Notes: generated by a model from the letters alone, not told the origin. DNA of 28,138 nucleotides from an uncultured bacterium (GCA_905214995.1 CAJMOT010000015.1:1-28138); one strand, 5' to 3'; counted from the stretch's first letter, positions 1-5,992 are shown. Program-made: numbers and translations.

Positions 1-59
1 AGAATAGAAAACAGTAAATGCTTGCCCAAGGCGCTTAAACGGATTTTAAGAAAGAGATA

Positions 60-377
60 ATGAAATACAAAACGTCTATAAGAATCAACATTTACCATTT
101 AATTATATGTATTGTGTGGCTATTACTTGGAATAGCAATCGCATACATTTTTTACGAATTACAGCCTACAACAAAAATAGGTTTTTTGGGAATGAAGATA
201 AAAAGAGACTTACAGCCATTCCCAGACTTTATAAAAGGTTTTTTGATTATATATTACATTAGCGGTTGTGTAATGTGGACGCTATACTGGAAGCTTTTTA
301 ATGAACACGAACGGCTAAGAATTGAAAAAGACGAGAAAAAAAAGCGCGATATAATCGCGCCTATTTTCTCGATTTAA
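60..377 (+). CDS. small two-helix membrane protein, unknown function
   Basis: I do not recognise this 105-residue protein. It shows two hydrophobic segments, about residues 11-31 (HLIICIVWLLLGIAIAYIF) and 60-79, followed by a strongly charged tail (EKDEKKKRD). A purine-rich stretch (AGAAAGAGA) precedes the ATG, so the start is plausible. It converges with the prophage operon on the other strand: its last codons overlap both the operon terminator and the last 17 bases of the neighbouring minus-strand gene. It could be the first visible gene of a plus-strand prophage arm continuing to the left of the window, or an unrelated accessory gene. The reading frame is good; the function is unknown. Confidence 0.6.
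   Translation: MKYKTSIRINIYHLIICIVWLLLGIAIAYIFYELQPTTKIGFLGMKIKRDLQPFPDFIKGFLIIYYISGCVMWTLYWKLFNEHERLRIEKDEKKKRDIIAPIFSI
336..360 (-). terminator. intrinsic terminator of the prophage operon
   Basis: Read on the minus strand, a perfect 7-bp stem (ATCGCGC / GCGCGAT, loop TAT) at 344-360 is followed by a run of eight T at 336-343. It sits directly after the last gene of the minus-strand operon, as expected for a rho-independent terminator. Its DNA is also the 3' coding end of the convergent plus-strand gene, and on that strand the stem is followed by CTATTTT, so weak bidirectional activity is possible. Confidence 0.8.
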
Positions 378-599
378 AGATTGAAATTGCAATCAAACTT
401 ACCCCACCAACTATAATAGCGGTTCGCAAAGTTTTCGGTATTTGATTGGGAGTAGAATTTTTTTCATATTCCGCCATAGCAAGATATTTATCTACTTCAT
501 TTCTATCATTGAAGTAATCCCAAACCCCAACGCCGACAGCTACAACGCCAACAACAGCAGGATAAAACCACGCTACCCCAATAACCCAAATAATTTCAT
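361..599 (-). CDS. two-helix membrane protein, frameshifted or slippage-decoded
   Basis: From the ATG at 599 the frame encodes only MKLFGLLG before TAG. A one-base backward shift at the GGGG just before that TAG opens a frame to the TAG at 361-363, giving about 79 residues with two hydrophobic segments (about 8-27 and 59-76) separated by a charged loop. The hydrophobic N-terminus flows naturally across the junction, which supports a real gene that has lost one base, or decoding by -1 slippage of the glycine tRNA on GGGG beside a stop. The long downstream frame has no ATG or GTG near its start; it is in frame with the preceding gene's stop, so readthrough is a third option. It is the last gene of the operon before the terminator. 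Function unknown; probably a virion or lysis membrane protein. Confidence 0.5.
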
Positions 600-603
600 A
601 GAA

Positions 604-825
604 CTATTTGCGCCCCTTTCTATTTGCCGGTTTTCTTGCGGCGGATTTTTTGGCCGGTTTTTTGGCCGAGTTTTTGATTTCGGACTTGGTGATTCTGCCG
701 TATGCGTAGACTGTGAACTTGTATTGTTTAACGAGCTTCCGAGATTTCGGGAAATTCGCGGACATTTCCGCCGTATCGAACACGCGGACGAGGCCGGAAC
801 GCTTTTGAGGAACGCGGCGCGCCAT
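604..825 (-). CDS. small basic protein with histone-like Lys/Ala tail
   Basis: This 73-residue protein starts 2 bases after the stop of the gene before it, so it is part of the same transcript. The first 50 residues are mixed; the last 20 or so are a lysine-, alanine- and arginine-rich tail (KKPAKKSAARKPANRKGRK) like those of histone H1-like bacterial proteins. No named family is recognised. By inference it could bind and neutralise DNA, either in the virion or in the host nucleoid. The plus-strand frame that overlaps it is its shadow. Confidence 0.65.
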   Translation of the reverse strand: MARRVPQKRSGLVRVFDTAEMSANFPKSRKLVKQYKFTVYAYGRITKSEIKNSAKKPAKKSAARKPANRKGRK

Positions 826-827
826 AA

Positions 828-1013
828 TCAGAACTTTCTCCCGAACTGTTTGAAGCCGGAAAATTTCAGCGAATAGTCCGACAATATGACAATTTTAGGT
901 TTGTTTTGTTCGGCTTCGAGGGCGGCGCGGGCGGCTTTTTCGGCGGCGGCGGCTTCCTCTTTTGCTTTTGCGGCGGCTTTTAGCTCGTCGATATATTTTT
1001 TGTCGATTGCCAT
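828..1013 (-). CDS. small Ala/Glu/Lys-rich helical protein
   Basis: A 61-residue product: residues 5-36 are an alanine-, lysine- and glutamate-rich amphipathic helix likely to form a coiled coil (KAAAKAKEEAAAAEKAARAA); the C-terminal third is more hydrophobic and basic. It starts 1 base after the stop of the lipoprotein gene upstream and ends 2 bases before the basic-protein gene, fitting a polycistronic phage message. A weak AAGG lies about 9 bases before the ATG. No family is recognised. Confidence 0.6.
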   Translation of the reverse strand: MAIDKKYIDELKAAAKAKEEAAAAEKAARAALEAEQNKPKIVILSDYSLKFSGFKQFGRKF

Positions 1014-1014
1014 A

Positions 1015-1311
1015 TTAGGATACCTTTCTGCGGAAAAAAGCCTTGCCGATTAGGGCGAGCGCGCCGCCTACGATAGCGGAGCCGCCCACGACGACGGGCG
1101 AGAGGTTTGGAGCGGCGGAATCGGTGACGCCCTTTACAAAGCTTGCGCCCGCGCATATGTCCTCAACGGTTTCGGTTTTGAGATTGCCGTTTTCGTCGTA
1201 GAGGTCTTGCATAGCCGCGCAACCGGAGAGCCAGAAGCCGCCGAGGAAGAGCGCGAACGCGACGAATATGAACGCCAATTCGTGCTTAGTTTTTTGAAGA
1301 AGTTTTATCAT
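1015..1311 (-). CDS. membrane lipoprotein, possible outer spanin
   Basis: This 98-residue protein has a positively charged N-terminus, a hydrophobic segment (about 13-30) and a lipobox (LSGC, cysteine near residue 31), so it is a predicted lipoprotein. A second hydrophobic, glycine-rich segment near residues 70-90 is followed by a basic end (FFRRKVS). The start overlaps the end of the upstream 76-residue gene by 26 bases in another frame, an arrangement like Rz/Rz1 spanin pairs of tailed phages. The C-terminal membrane segment is unusual for an outer spanin, so the lysis role is only an inference; a lipid-anchored virion protein is the alternative. Confidence 0.65.
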   Translation of the reverse strand: MIKLLQKTKHELAFIFVAFALFLGGFWLSGCAAMQDLYDENGNLKTETVEDICAGASFVKGVTDSAAPNLSPVVVGGSAIVGGALALIGKAFFRRKVS

Positions 1312-1516
1312 ATTTAGCCCTTTGTTCTAATAGGTAAATTCGCTTGTCAAATTCGCGGAAAGTTTTCATTTCCGCCCAAATTTCCGCGCAGGTTTTGTTT
1401 AAGTTTTCGATTGCCTCCGAAAGCCGCGCGTCCGTGCTTTCGAGGCGCGAGAACCGCCCGTAGAGCCAGCCGAGCGCGGGGAATACCACGACGCTTATAA
1501 TCTCCGCCCAAGTCAC
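1286..1516 (-). CDS. N-anchored coiled-coil protein, possible inner spanin or holin
   Basis: A 76-residue protein with one hydrophobic segment at about residues 3-20 (WAEIISVVVFPALGWLYG) followed by a charged helical stretch likely to form a coiled coil. This is the layout of an inner-membrane spanin, and also of XhlA-like haemolysin/holin accessory proteins. It overlaps the collar-domain gene by 4 bases upstream and the lipoprotein gene downstream. The minus-strand frame at 1347-1541 is a shadow. The gene is likely real; the lysis role is inferred from layout only. Confidence 0.65.
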   Translation of the reverse strand: MTWAEIISVVVFPALGWLYGRFSRLESTDARLSEAIENLNKTCAEIWAEMKTFREFDKRIYLLEQRAKYDKTSSKN

Positions 1517-2040
1517 AAAGCATATATCGCAAATTTGACATAGTACGATGAGCCGCGAACGTCGAGAGTTGCGCCAGCCGTTCCGGCGTCGTTGGATTCC
1601 ATATGCGATATGTATTCCGCTCGGAAAGTTTCCGAGTTGACCGCTGAATGCAAAGAAATATCCGTTGCGCCTACGCCGCTAACCGTCACAGTATTCTTTA
1701 CCGCATAGCTTATGGGCAGAGTAGGCGGCCCGTTCACTACGTCGCCCGCATTGCCATAGTCAGTGATATGATTATGAGCAGGGACGGGAACGGCGGGATT
1801 GTTTGAGCCGCTTTTAGTGTTTGCGGCGGCGGAATCCGACGCGCCGCGCAAAGAGGCGTCGCGCAAGTCGGGGAGAGTTTCCGCGCCGAGAATCGTTTTT
1901 AAGCGGGGATATTTTGCGGCGTCGAAAGCGGAGCCGTCGCATTCGAGCCATCCGAAAGGAAGAGAGCCCACGAAAGCGCGGATTTCACCGGTGATTGCGC
2001 CGCCGGAGGGCGCGGGGAATATTTGCGGAAAGCCGTTCAT
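1513..2040 (-). CDS. tail-collar-domain protein, candidate receptor-binding spike
   Basis: This 175-residue protein carries a phage tail-collar domain (Pfam Collar type) at about residues 14-67: the hallmark pieces are visible as GEIRAFVG, PFGWLECDGSAFD, KYPRLKTILG and LPDLRDASLRG. The rest is serine-, alanine- and asparagine-rich with a PAHNH element, and it ends in SSYYVKFAIYAL, the usual final strand of such fibre tips. In tailed phages this domain sits in fibres; here no tail genes are seen and the neighbour is a double-jelly-roll capsid gene, so a vertex spike for host recognition is the likeliest role. Its ATG overlaps the stop of the upstream gene (ATGA), suggesting coupled translation. 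Confidence 0.8.
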   Translation of the reverse strand: MNGFPQIFPAPSGGAITGEIRAFVGSLPFGWLECDGSAFDAAKYPRLKTILGAETLPDLRDASLRGASDSAAANTKSGSNNPAVPVPAHNHITDYGNAGDVVNGPPTLPISYAVKNTVTVSGVGATDISLHSAVNSETFRAEYISHMESNDAGTAGATLDVRGSSYYVKFAIYAL

Positions 2041-2822
2041 TTAAAAAGGATATAGCCGAGTTTCACGTCGGAATTTATGCCGTTAAAAACGTACTGAGCG
2101 GAGCCGGAGAGCCCGATTTTTTCGTTGGGCATAAGGCGTATGCCGTGCGTTTGATAGTAAAGGCAAAATTCCATCGTAGAGGCCACTGGATAAGAGGAAT
2201 TGCCTGCGAGAGAACCGTCCGCCGCGCCGCGTTTGAAACAGTAATCAATCATGGGAGCGTCGAAACTCGCAACCGCCGTTCCGCGGGAACCGCCGGAGAC
2301 GTAAACAATATCGCTTCCGACGTTTTCGATAATCGCGTATCGGCGGATTGAATCCTCCGAGAGAATCGCGCCTTTCGTCGAATATCCGAAAGAACCGAAC
2401 GGCGATGCGTTCGACGCCTCCGAGCTTTCAAACAGTCCGTATCGGTAAGGCACAAGGGGGACGTCGACGGTTTCGACAGTGCCGACGACTTGCGCGCTCT
2501 TGTCGTCCACGTCTCCGAATCCCGCCAAGAGGAGGACGGTTTCGGCGGCGTTCGTGTGGTTGAAGATTGAAACTTTGTTATAAGTAAATCCTCCGAGAAC
2601 CTCCGCGACTTTCGGAAACGCGCGGCCTACCATATTGAGAAGCCAGCCGGAAGAGCCGTACTGAATGCCGCTTTTGACAAAGACTTCTTCGCCGTTGTCA
2701 AAAGACACGGCAAAGCCCGAATCCGGAATATCGACGGCAAGAAGCTTGTCGCCGTGAACGTCAATATCCGTCTGTCCCTTAGCGGGGACGACCCGCACAA
2801 ATTCTTTTAATGAAAATTTCAT
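2037..2822 (-). CDS. beta-rich virion protein, candidate vertex/penton or spike base
   Basis: This 261-residue protein is not recognised by name. It has no signal peptide or membrane helix and is rich in short hydrophobic strands, glycine, serine and asparagine, consistent with a beta-structured capsid component; a stretch around residues 85-105 (VSIFNHTNAAETVLLLAGFG) resembles strand pairs of phage structural proteins. It lies between a one-helix membrane protein and the collar-domain spike candidate, with start/stop overlaps (ATGA) on both sides, so the three are probably made in fixed ratios. The position suggests a vertex or spike-base role. It ends in TGA, which shows that TGA is a stop in this element. 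Confidence 0.7.
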   Translation of the reverse strand: MKFSLKEFVRVVPAKGQTDIDVHGDKLLAVDIPDSGFAVSFDNGEEVFVKSGIQYGSSGWLLNMVGRAFPKVAEVLGGFTYNKVSIFNHTNAAETVLLLAGFGDVDDKSAQVVGTVETVDVPLVPYRYGLFESSEASNASPFGSFGYSTKGAILSEDSIRRYAIIENVGSDIVYVSGGSRGTAVASFDAPMIDYCFKRGAADGSLAGNSSYPVASTMEFCLYYQTHGIRLMPNEKIGLSGSAQYVFNGINSDVKLGYILFK

Positions 2823-3214
2823 TTCGCGTATTTTGTGAATAGGTAAACACAGCCGACGACCGCCGCCGCGCCGCCGACGAATTTCAAGAAACTCAAAAGG
2901 TTTTCCTGCGACGTTAGCGCGCTTTCCTGTTGGGAAACGCGGGCGTTATCCAAAAGGGCGGTAGTGCCCGAAAGCGCGAACTGATTCTGTTGAGCAGTCC
3001 ACGAGGTGAGCAGAGAGGCGACTTCCTCAACCGCGCTTTTCACAACGTCGAAAGCCCCGCCGTCGGTGATATTGACAGTCGCGCCGTTATCGGCGGCTAC
3101 GGCGTGACCGCCCGCTTTCTGCCCCGTGACAATTTCCGAATCCTGCGCGGTAATCGAATTGTCATAAGTCGTCTGCGAACTTTCCGAATCGCTGAATCCA
3201 AATGCGGAAGCCAT
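2819..3214 (-). CDS. virion membrane protein with C-terminal anchor
   Basis: A 131-residue protein with a polar serine-, threonine- and alanine-rich body and one hydrophobic segment at about residues 108-126 (FLKFVGGAAAVVGCVYLF) ending in TKYAK. This tail-anchored layout recurs in three genes of the cluster and is typical of proteins of the internal membrane of tailless phages. It overlaps the next gene by 4 bases. The exact role (membrane-to-capsid contact or DNA delivery) cannot be told from sequence. Confidence 0.7.
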   Translation of the reverse strand: MASAFGFSDSESSQTTYDNSITAQDSEIVTGQKAGGHAVAADNGATVNITDGGAFDVVKSAVEEVASLLTSWTAQQNQFALSGTTALLDNARVSQQESALTSQENLLSFLKFVGGAAAVVGCVYLFTKYAK

Positions 3215-3217
3215 AAG

Positions 3218-3595
3218 TCAAAGATACTTTTGATATCTAACGTTTGAAATTTCCCAACCGAAGCGGCGGGCGTTCCAAAGCATTCCCTTTCGGGGAGAAT
3301 CAAACGCGATTGCGTCGCAATCCATTTCGCGCGCCTTGTCTTCAAGCCACTTGTAAACCGCCCCGCCGTCGGTGTCGGTTGAAACGGCAAGCGCGTTTAT
3401 GAAGAAAACGCGCCTGCCGCCAACCGCAACAACCAAACAAAGAGCGATGCCGCAAGGCTCGCCGTCTTTATAGAATCCGATTTTGGCGCATTTCGCTACG
3501 GCTTCGGCGGCGTTGAAAGTCGCGTCGTTGAGCGGAAGAAGCTTTATAAATTGTTCAAACCCCTCAACCGACGAAATGGAACTTGCCCGAATCAT
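3218..3595 (-). CDS. GNAT-like acyltransferase-fold protein
   Basis: A 125-residue soluble protein. The order of elements resembles a compact GNAT domain: a strand with a charged turn (GFYKDGEPCGIAL), a strand pair (RRVFFINALAVSTD), a helix (GGAVYKWLEDKAREM), a strand (DAIAFDSPRKG) and a closing NARRFGWEISNVRYQKYL. The canonical acetyl-CoA loop (Q/RxxGxG/A) is not clear; GG in the DTDGGAVYKW segment sits where it would be. Similar small GNAT-like genes occur in phage structural clusters, where they may modify a virion or host protein. Its ATG overlaps the TGA of the gene upstream. The fold call is moderate and the substrate unknown. Confidence 0.55.
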   Translation of the reverse strand: MIRASSISSVEGFEQFIKLLPLNDATFNAAEAVAKCAKIGFYKDGEPCGIALCLVVAVGGRRVFFINALAVSTDTDGGAVYKWLEDKAREMDCDAIAFDSPRKGMLWNARRFGWEISNVRYQKYL

Positions 3596-3777
3596 TTTTT
3601 TCGGAGAACGACAAAGAGAACGAGAGCCAGAGCCGCGACGCCCGCGACCGCTCCGATAACGCCCGCCGCGCTCGACTTGTCGCCGAATTGGACGTTTTTT
3701 GAAGTGTCGGCAAATAGGCTTGCGGAACTGCTCGCCGAACTCGACGAAGACGGAGATATGCCCATAGGGAAAGCCAT
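3592..3777 (-). CDS. small tail-anchored virion membrane protein
   Basis: A 61-residue protein: a serine/alanine-rich N-terminal half, then one hydrophobic segment at about residues 37-57 (AAGVIGAVAGVAALALVLFVVL) with a basic end (RKK). The start ATG shares a base with the TAA of the upstream gene (TAATG), a strong hint of translational coupling. It lies two genes downstream of the capsid protein. Likely an internal-membrane component of the virion; no family is recognised. Confidence 0.7.
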   Translation of the reverse strand: MAFPMGISPSSSSSASSSASLFADTSKNVQFGDKSSAAGVIGAVAGVAALALVLFVVLRKK

Positions 3778-4049
3778 TACTTTATAACCTTTATTAACAG
3801 CAAGAGGAGGACGGCGCCGCCCCCGACGAGGAGGGCGGTTTTTACAATGCCGGCCGACCTTTCGCCGGCAATCGTCTTTTCGGCATTGGCCGTCTCATAC
3901 GCGTTAAGCGTAGTTTCCTTAACCGCGCTCGAAATGTCCTGTACGCCCGTCATTACGTTTTGAGCCGTGTCCGTCGTAGAGGATAAGAATCCCAAACCGT
4001 CCGAGACGGTTTCGGTCACGCCGTCCCATATGCCGGTAAACCAGTCCAT
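3777..4049 (-). CDS. tail-anchored virion membrane protein next to the capsid gene
   Basis: A 90-residue protein with an amphipathic, aromatic N-terminus (MDWFTGIWDGV), a polar threonine/alanine-rich middle and a hydrophobic C-terminal segment at about residues 69-87 (IVKTALLVGGGAVLLLLLI) ending KVIK. The gene begins 3 bases after the stop of the major capsid gene. No Shine-Dalgarno motif is visible upstream, so coupling to capsid translation is likely. The layout resembles small membrane proteins of PM2-like virions. Function not assignable beyond that. Confidence 0.7.
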   Translation of the reverse strand: MDWFTGIWDGVTETVSDGLGFLSSTTDTAQNVMTGVQDISSAVKETTLNAYETANAEKTIAGERSAGIVKTALLVGGGAVLLLLLIKVIK

Positions 4050-4052
4050 AGG

Positions 4053-4907
4053 TTAAAGACCCTTGTACTCTTCAAGCAGGAGGGTGAGCGCGCCCGCCGT
4101 CTTGGTGACGTATTCCAACTCGAACGAATTGGCCGCGCGCAAGTCGAGAATGTCGCTGAATCTGTCGGTTTCGTCAAACGGCACCGTAAGCCAATTCGCG
4201 ATTACGTTGAGCCCGTGCATAAAGCAATAATCTTTATATTCGACGAGATTCCTGAACTCGCGAATAGTCAGGCCGTCAACCTTGACTTTCGCGCCGTCGA
4301 TGCAACCCGCGCCGCCTATTGCGTGTATGCGCGTATAAGCCGTGCGTTGGAGCGTCGAAGTCATGGGGGAGCCCGCCGAATCGTTCGGCAAAGTCTGCGA
4401 CGAGTGCCAAATCAAATTGGGCATTTTCGCGGGGATATTCGCGTCCGGAAGAACGATATACTCGCGCCCCACCTGAACATTGATTGCGCTCGACGCCGAA
4501 GACGTGATGTCAAATTCTACGGTAAACGATGTTGCGCCGCACTTGGGATACATATGCCATGCGAATATATCCTCACCGTTGGGAGTGCGGCGTTGCGGCT
4601 CCGCGAAGTATATTACAAGCCTTGCGGACTTGTCGCCTTCCGCGCTTCCAAAGCGCGTTTCAATCCCGTGCGCCTGATTTATCCCGATTAGGTATGAGGC
4701 CAGCGCATAATGCCTTATCTGCGTGCCGTTGACTTTGAGGCGGATATTTTTTATCCGCTTTTCGACCTCCGCCGCCGTCATAGCGGTAGTGCCGTCGGAT
4801 ATATCGAGCCATATCCCGTAATAAGTCGCGCCAAGCGGCAGATTGAGCGAGCCGGTGCCAGAGGGCTGAACGCCGTTCGGAGTGGGAAGATTCTGTTGAA
4901 TACGCAT
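4053..4907 (-). CDS. double-jelly-roll major capsid protein, PM2-like
   Basis: This 284-residue protein is the anchor of the prophage call. Its length is close to the PM2 P2 capsid protein (about 270 residues), and from memory the two share landmarks in the same order: LPLGATYYGIWLD near the start (strand then turn), IKNIRLKVNGTQIRHY near residues 52-67, a FAEPQ turn, ATSFTVEFDI in the middle, YTRIHAI then AKVKVDGLTIREFRNLVEYKD at the start of the second barrel, and a final LLLEEYKG. This is the pattern of two successive jelly rolls. The protein would form the trimeric pseudo-hexagonal capsomers of an icosahedral, membrane-containing virion. There is no obvious Shine-Dalgarno motif. I made no alignment; structure prediction would settle it. 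Confidence 0.83.
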   Translation of the reverse strand: MRIQQNLPTPNGVQPSGTGSLNLPLGATYYGIWLDISDGTTAMTAAEVEKRIKNIRLKVNGTQIRHYALASYLIGINQAHGIETRFGSAEGDKSARLVIYFAEPQRRTPNGEDIFAWHMYPKCGATSFTVEFDITSSASSAINVQVGREYIVLPDANIPAKMPNLIWHSSQTLPNDSAGSPMTSTLQRTAYTRIHAIGGAGCIDGAKVKVDGLTIREFRNLVEYKDYCFMHGLNVIANWLTVPFDETDRFSDILDLRAANSFELEYVTKTAGALTLLLEEYKGL

Positions 4908-4932
4908 AGTTTGAAACTTATAGTTAAAATTG

Positions 4933-5031
4933 CTATTTCGCGGAGGCGACGATGTCGCTTGCGACGTTGTATATTACCATTCCGGCGAATATTCCGAGGC
5001 CGGAAGCCAAGAGGATTTTCCAGTTTTTCAT
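4933..5031 (-). CDS. 32-residue single-helix membrane protein
   Basis: A short frame: ATG at 5029-5031, TAG at 4933-4935, product starting MKNWKILLASGLGIFAGMVIY with a polar end. It has a basic N-terminus and one hydrophobic segment at about residues 5-22. It is the third of three consecutive mini-genes just before the capsid gene. The ATG is 1 base from the TAA of the previous frame (TTAGC..CAT on the plus strand), fitting coupled expression. PM2-like virions contain comparably tiny membrane proteins. Confidence 0.6.
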   Translation of the reverse strand: MKNWKILLASGLGIFAGMVIYNVASDIVASAK

Positions 5032-5032
5032 G

Positions 5033-5155
5033 TTAGCCCGCTATTTTGTCGTAGATTGAAATCGCGACATTATTTCCCCATTTCCGATAGGCGAAAGCCG
5101 CGCCCGCGCCCAGAAGCGCGGAAGTTATGAATGTCGAAATCAGAAGCTTTTTCAT
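5033..5155 (-). CDS. 40-residue single-helix membrane protein
   Basis: ATG at 5153-5155 and TAA at 5033-5035 delimit a 40-residue product starting MKKLLISTFITSALLGAGAA and ending AISIYDKIAG. The N-terminus is basic, followed by a hydrophobic segment (residues 4-21) and FAYRKWGNN. It could be read as a signal peptide (GAA-FA), but the short mature part makes a membrane anchor more likely. It starts 4 bases after the previous mini-gene stops. Member of the three-gene mini-protein set upstream of the capsid gene. Confidence 0.6.
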   Translation of the reverse strand: MKKLLISTFITSALLGAGAAFAYRKWGNNVAISIYDKIAG

Positions 5156-5159
5156 ACGT

Positions 5160-5249
5160 TTATATGTACCCCTTTTTATTGAGAAGAATCAGCGCGTAGC
5201 CGCCTATGAATGCGCCCACCGCTGCCGTTATTATCGTTTGAACTTTCAT
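5160..5249 (-). CDS. 29-residue single-helix membrane protein
   Basis: ATG at 5247-5249, TAA at 5160-5162. The product is MKVQTIITAAVGAFIGGYAL followed by ILLNKKGYI: nearly all of it is one hydrophobic helix with a basic C-terminal end. It is the first gene after an extended -10 promoter element, whose predicted start site lies only a few bases before the ATG. Small size lowers certainty, but three neighbours of the same design, all in order and almost touching, argue that these are real genes. Confidence 0.55.
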   Translation of the reverse strand: MKVQTIITAAVGAFIGGYALILLNKKGYI

Positions 5250-5259
5250 ACGCCCATAT

Positions 5260-5268
5260 ATTATATCA
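5260..5268 (-). promoter_or_regulatory. extended -10 promoter for the structural genes
   Basis: On the minus strand the sequence reads TGATATAAT: a perfect TATAAT (5260-5265) preceded by TG one base away, the extended -10 signature. It sits in the 30-base gap between the 135-residue gene and the first mini-gene. No good -35 box is seen 16-18 bases upstream. The predicted start site near 5253 would leave a leader of only about 4 bases before the ATG at 5249. Confidence 0.5.
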
Positions 5269-5279
5269 AAATTTTAACG

Positions 5280-5687
5280 CTAAATCGAAAGTTTTTGAAT
5301 TTTTCCCGTCTCAAACGGTTTTTTGTGGATAAAGCAAAAACGCGGAAGCCGCGGCGAGAGAGAGAAAATTTCTTCGCCGGTTTCCTCTATTAAAATTCGC
5401 GCGTCCGACGCCGAACACCGAAAGACAAAGTAGGTATGATTGAGCGTCGCCTTTCGGGAAATGTTATCTTTTTGACAAGATAGGCGGACGGCTTCGCCAG
5501 CCGCCATCGCGCAAAGGCGCAATTCCTCATTCTCGCGCGTTTCTATTGCGCGTTTTTCGAGCCGTTCAAGCCGCCGAGCGTCGCGCTCACGCGCCGCCGC
5601 TTCTATTTGCCGGATACGCTCGACGACAGACAGGCGGGCGGGGTTTTCACACCCCGCGCCGCCCTTTACACAAAGAGCGGTTGACAT
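5280..5687 (-). CDS. hypothetical prophage protein, charged helical middle
   Basis: A 135-residue soluble protein that I do not recognise. Residues 20-60 are a strongly charged, arginine- and glutamate-rich helix (VERIRQIEAAARERDARRLE), and the C-terminal half has two short strand-like segments (TYFVFRC, ARILIEE) and several cysteines. It lies between the first operon gene and the promoter before the mini-genes, so it is likely an early or regulatory product rather than a virion component. Upstream spacing to the first gene is 21 bases. Confidence 0.6.
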   Translation of the reverse strand: MSTALCVKGGAGCENPARLSVVERIRQIEAAARERDARRLERLEKRAIETRENEELRLCAMAAGEAVRLSCQKDNISRKATLNHTYFVFRCSASDARILIEETGEEIFSLSPRLPRFCFIHKKPFETGKIQKLSI

Positions 5688-5708
5688 TGTATGCCTCCGT
5701 CAATCGCC

Positions 5709-5990
5709 CTACTTACAACTAACTACCCTTTGACAAAAAATACTGTCTATTTCCTCAACCCTTATATCGAGATATTCCAGTTCGCCATACGAATAAGCCC
5801 GTAAATACTCCCCAGCAAGACGAGACCCGCGCGACAACTGCACATCTACAAAAAAAACGGCGTCAAAAGCAGCGCGGAGTTCCTTCCGAATACTCAACAG
5901 CACATCATAACTAAGCGTGCCCCTAAAAATTTTCAGCAAACGGAAAAGTTCGGAGTTAATCTTATTAAGTTTTTCTAAGTCTTTTTTCAT
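5709..5990 (-). CDS. hypothetical small helical protein, first gene of the operon
   Basis: A 93-residue, mostly helical protein (MKKDLEKLNKINSELFRLLK...) without membrane segments. I do not recognise it and see no clear helix-turn-helix. It is the first gene of the minus-strand operon. A perfect 11-bp inverted repeat starts 3 bases upstream of its ATG, and a further CTAAGT copy lies inside the first codons (5975-5980), so its expression is probably controlled by a protein binding there. A regulatory role for this product is possible but unsupported by motif. Confidence 0.6.
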   Translation of the reverse strand: MKKDLEKLNKINSELFRLLKIFRGTLSYDVLLSIRKELRAAFDAVFFVDVQLSRGSRLAGEYLRAYSYGELEYLDIRVEEIDSIFCQRVVSCK

Positions 5991-5992
5991 TT

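Larger units (their letters stand above)
361..5990 (-). mobile_element. prophage of a tailless, membrane-containing (PM2-like) virus, visible part
   Basis: Seventeen consecutive minus-strand genes, most with overlapping or touching ends, carry a double-jelly-roll capsid protein, at least seven single- or double-helix membrane proteins, a collar-domain spike candidate, a GNAT-like protein and a possible lysis pair. No tail, portal or large terminase gene is present, matching corticovirus-like rather than tailed phages. Integrase, replication initiator and packaging ATPase are not seen between these limits; they may lie left of position 1, or the element may be defective or a satellite. GC content and codon style are similar to the host core genes, suggesting long adaptation. 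The outer limits of the element and its attachment sites could not be found. Confidence 0.75.

Noticed and set aside
442..876. 144-residue plus-strand frame
   Set aside because: It is antisense to three tightly packed minus-strand prophage genes and has a biased, arginine/phenylalanine-rich composition.
5249..5280. dif-like XerCD recombination site
   Set aside because: The AT-rich stretch only loosely resembles dif and is better explained as a TGATATAAT promoter within the operon.
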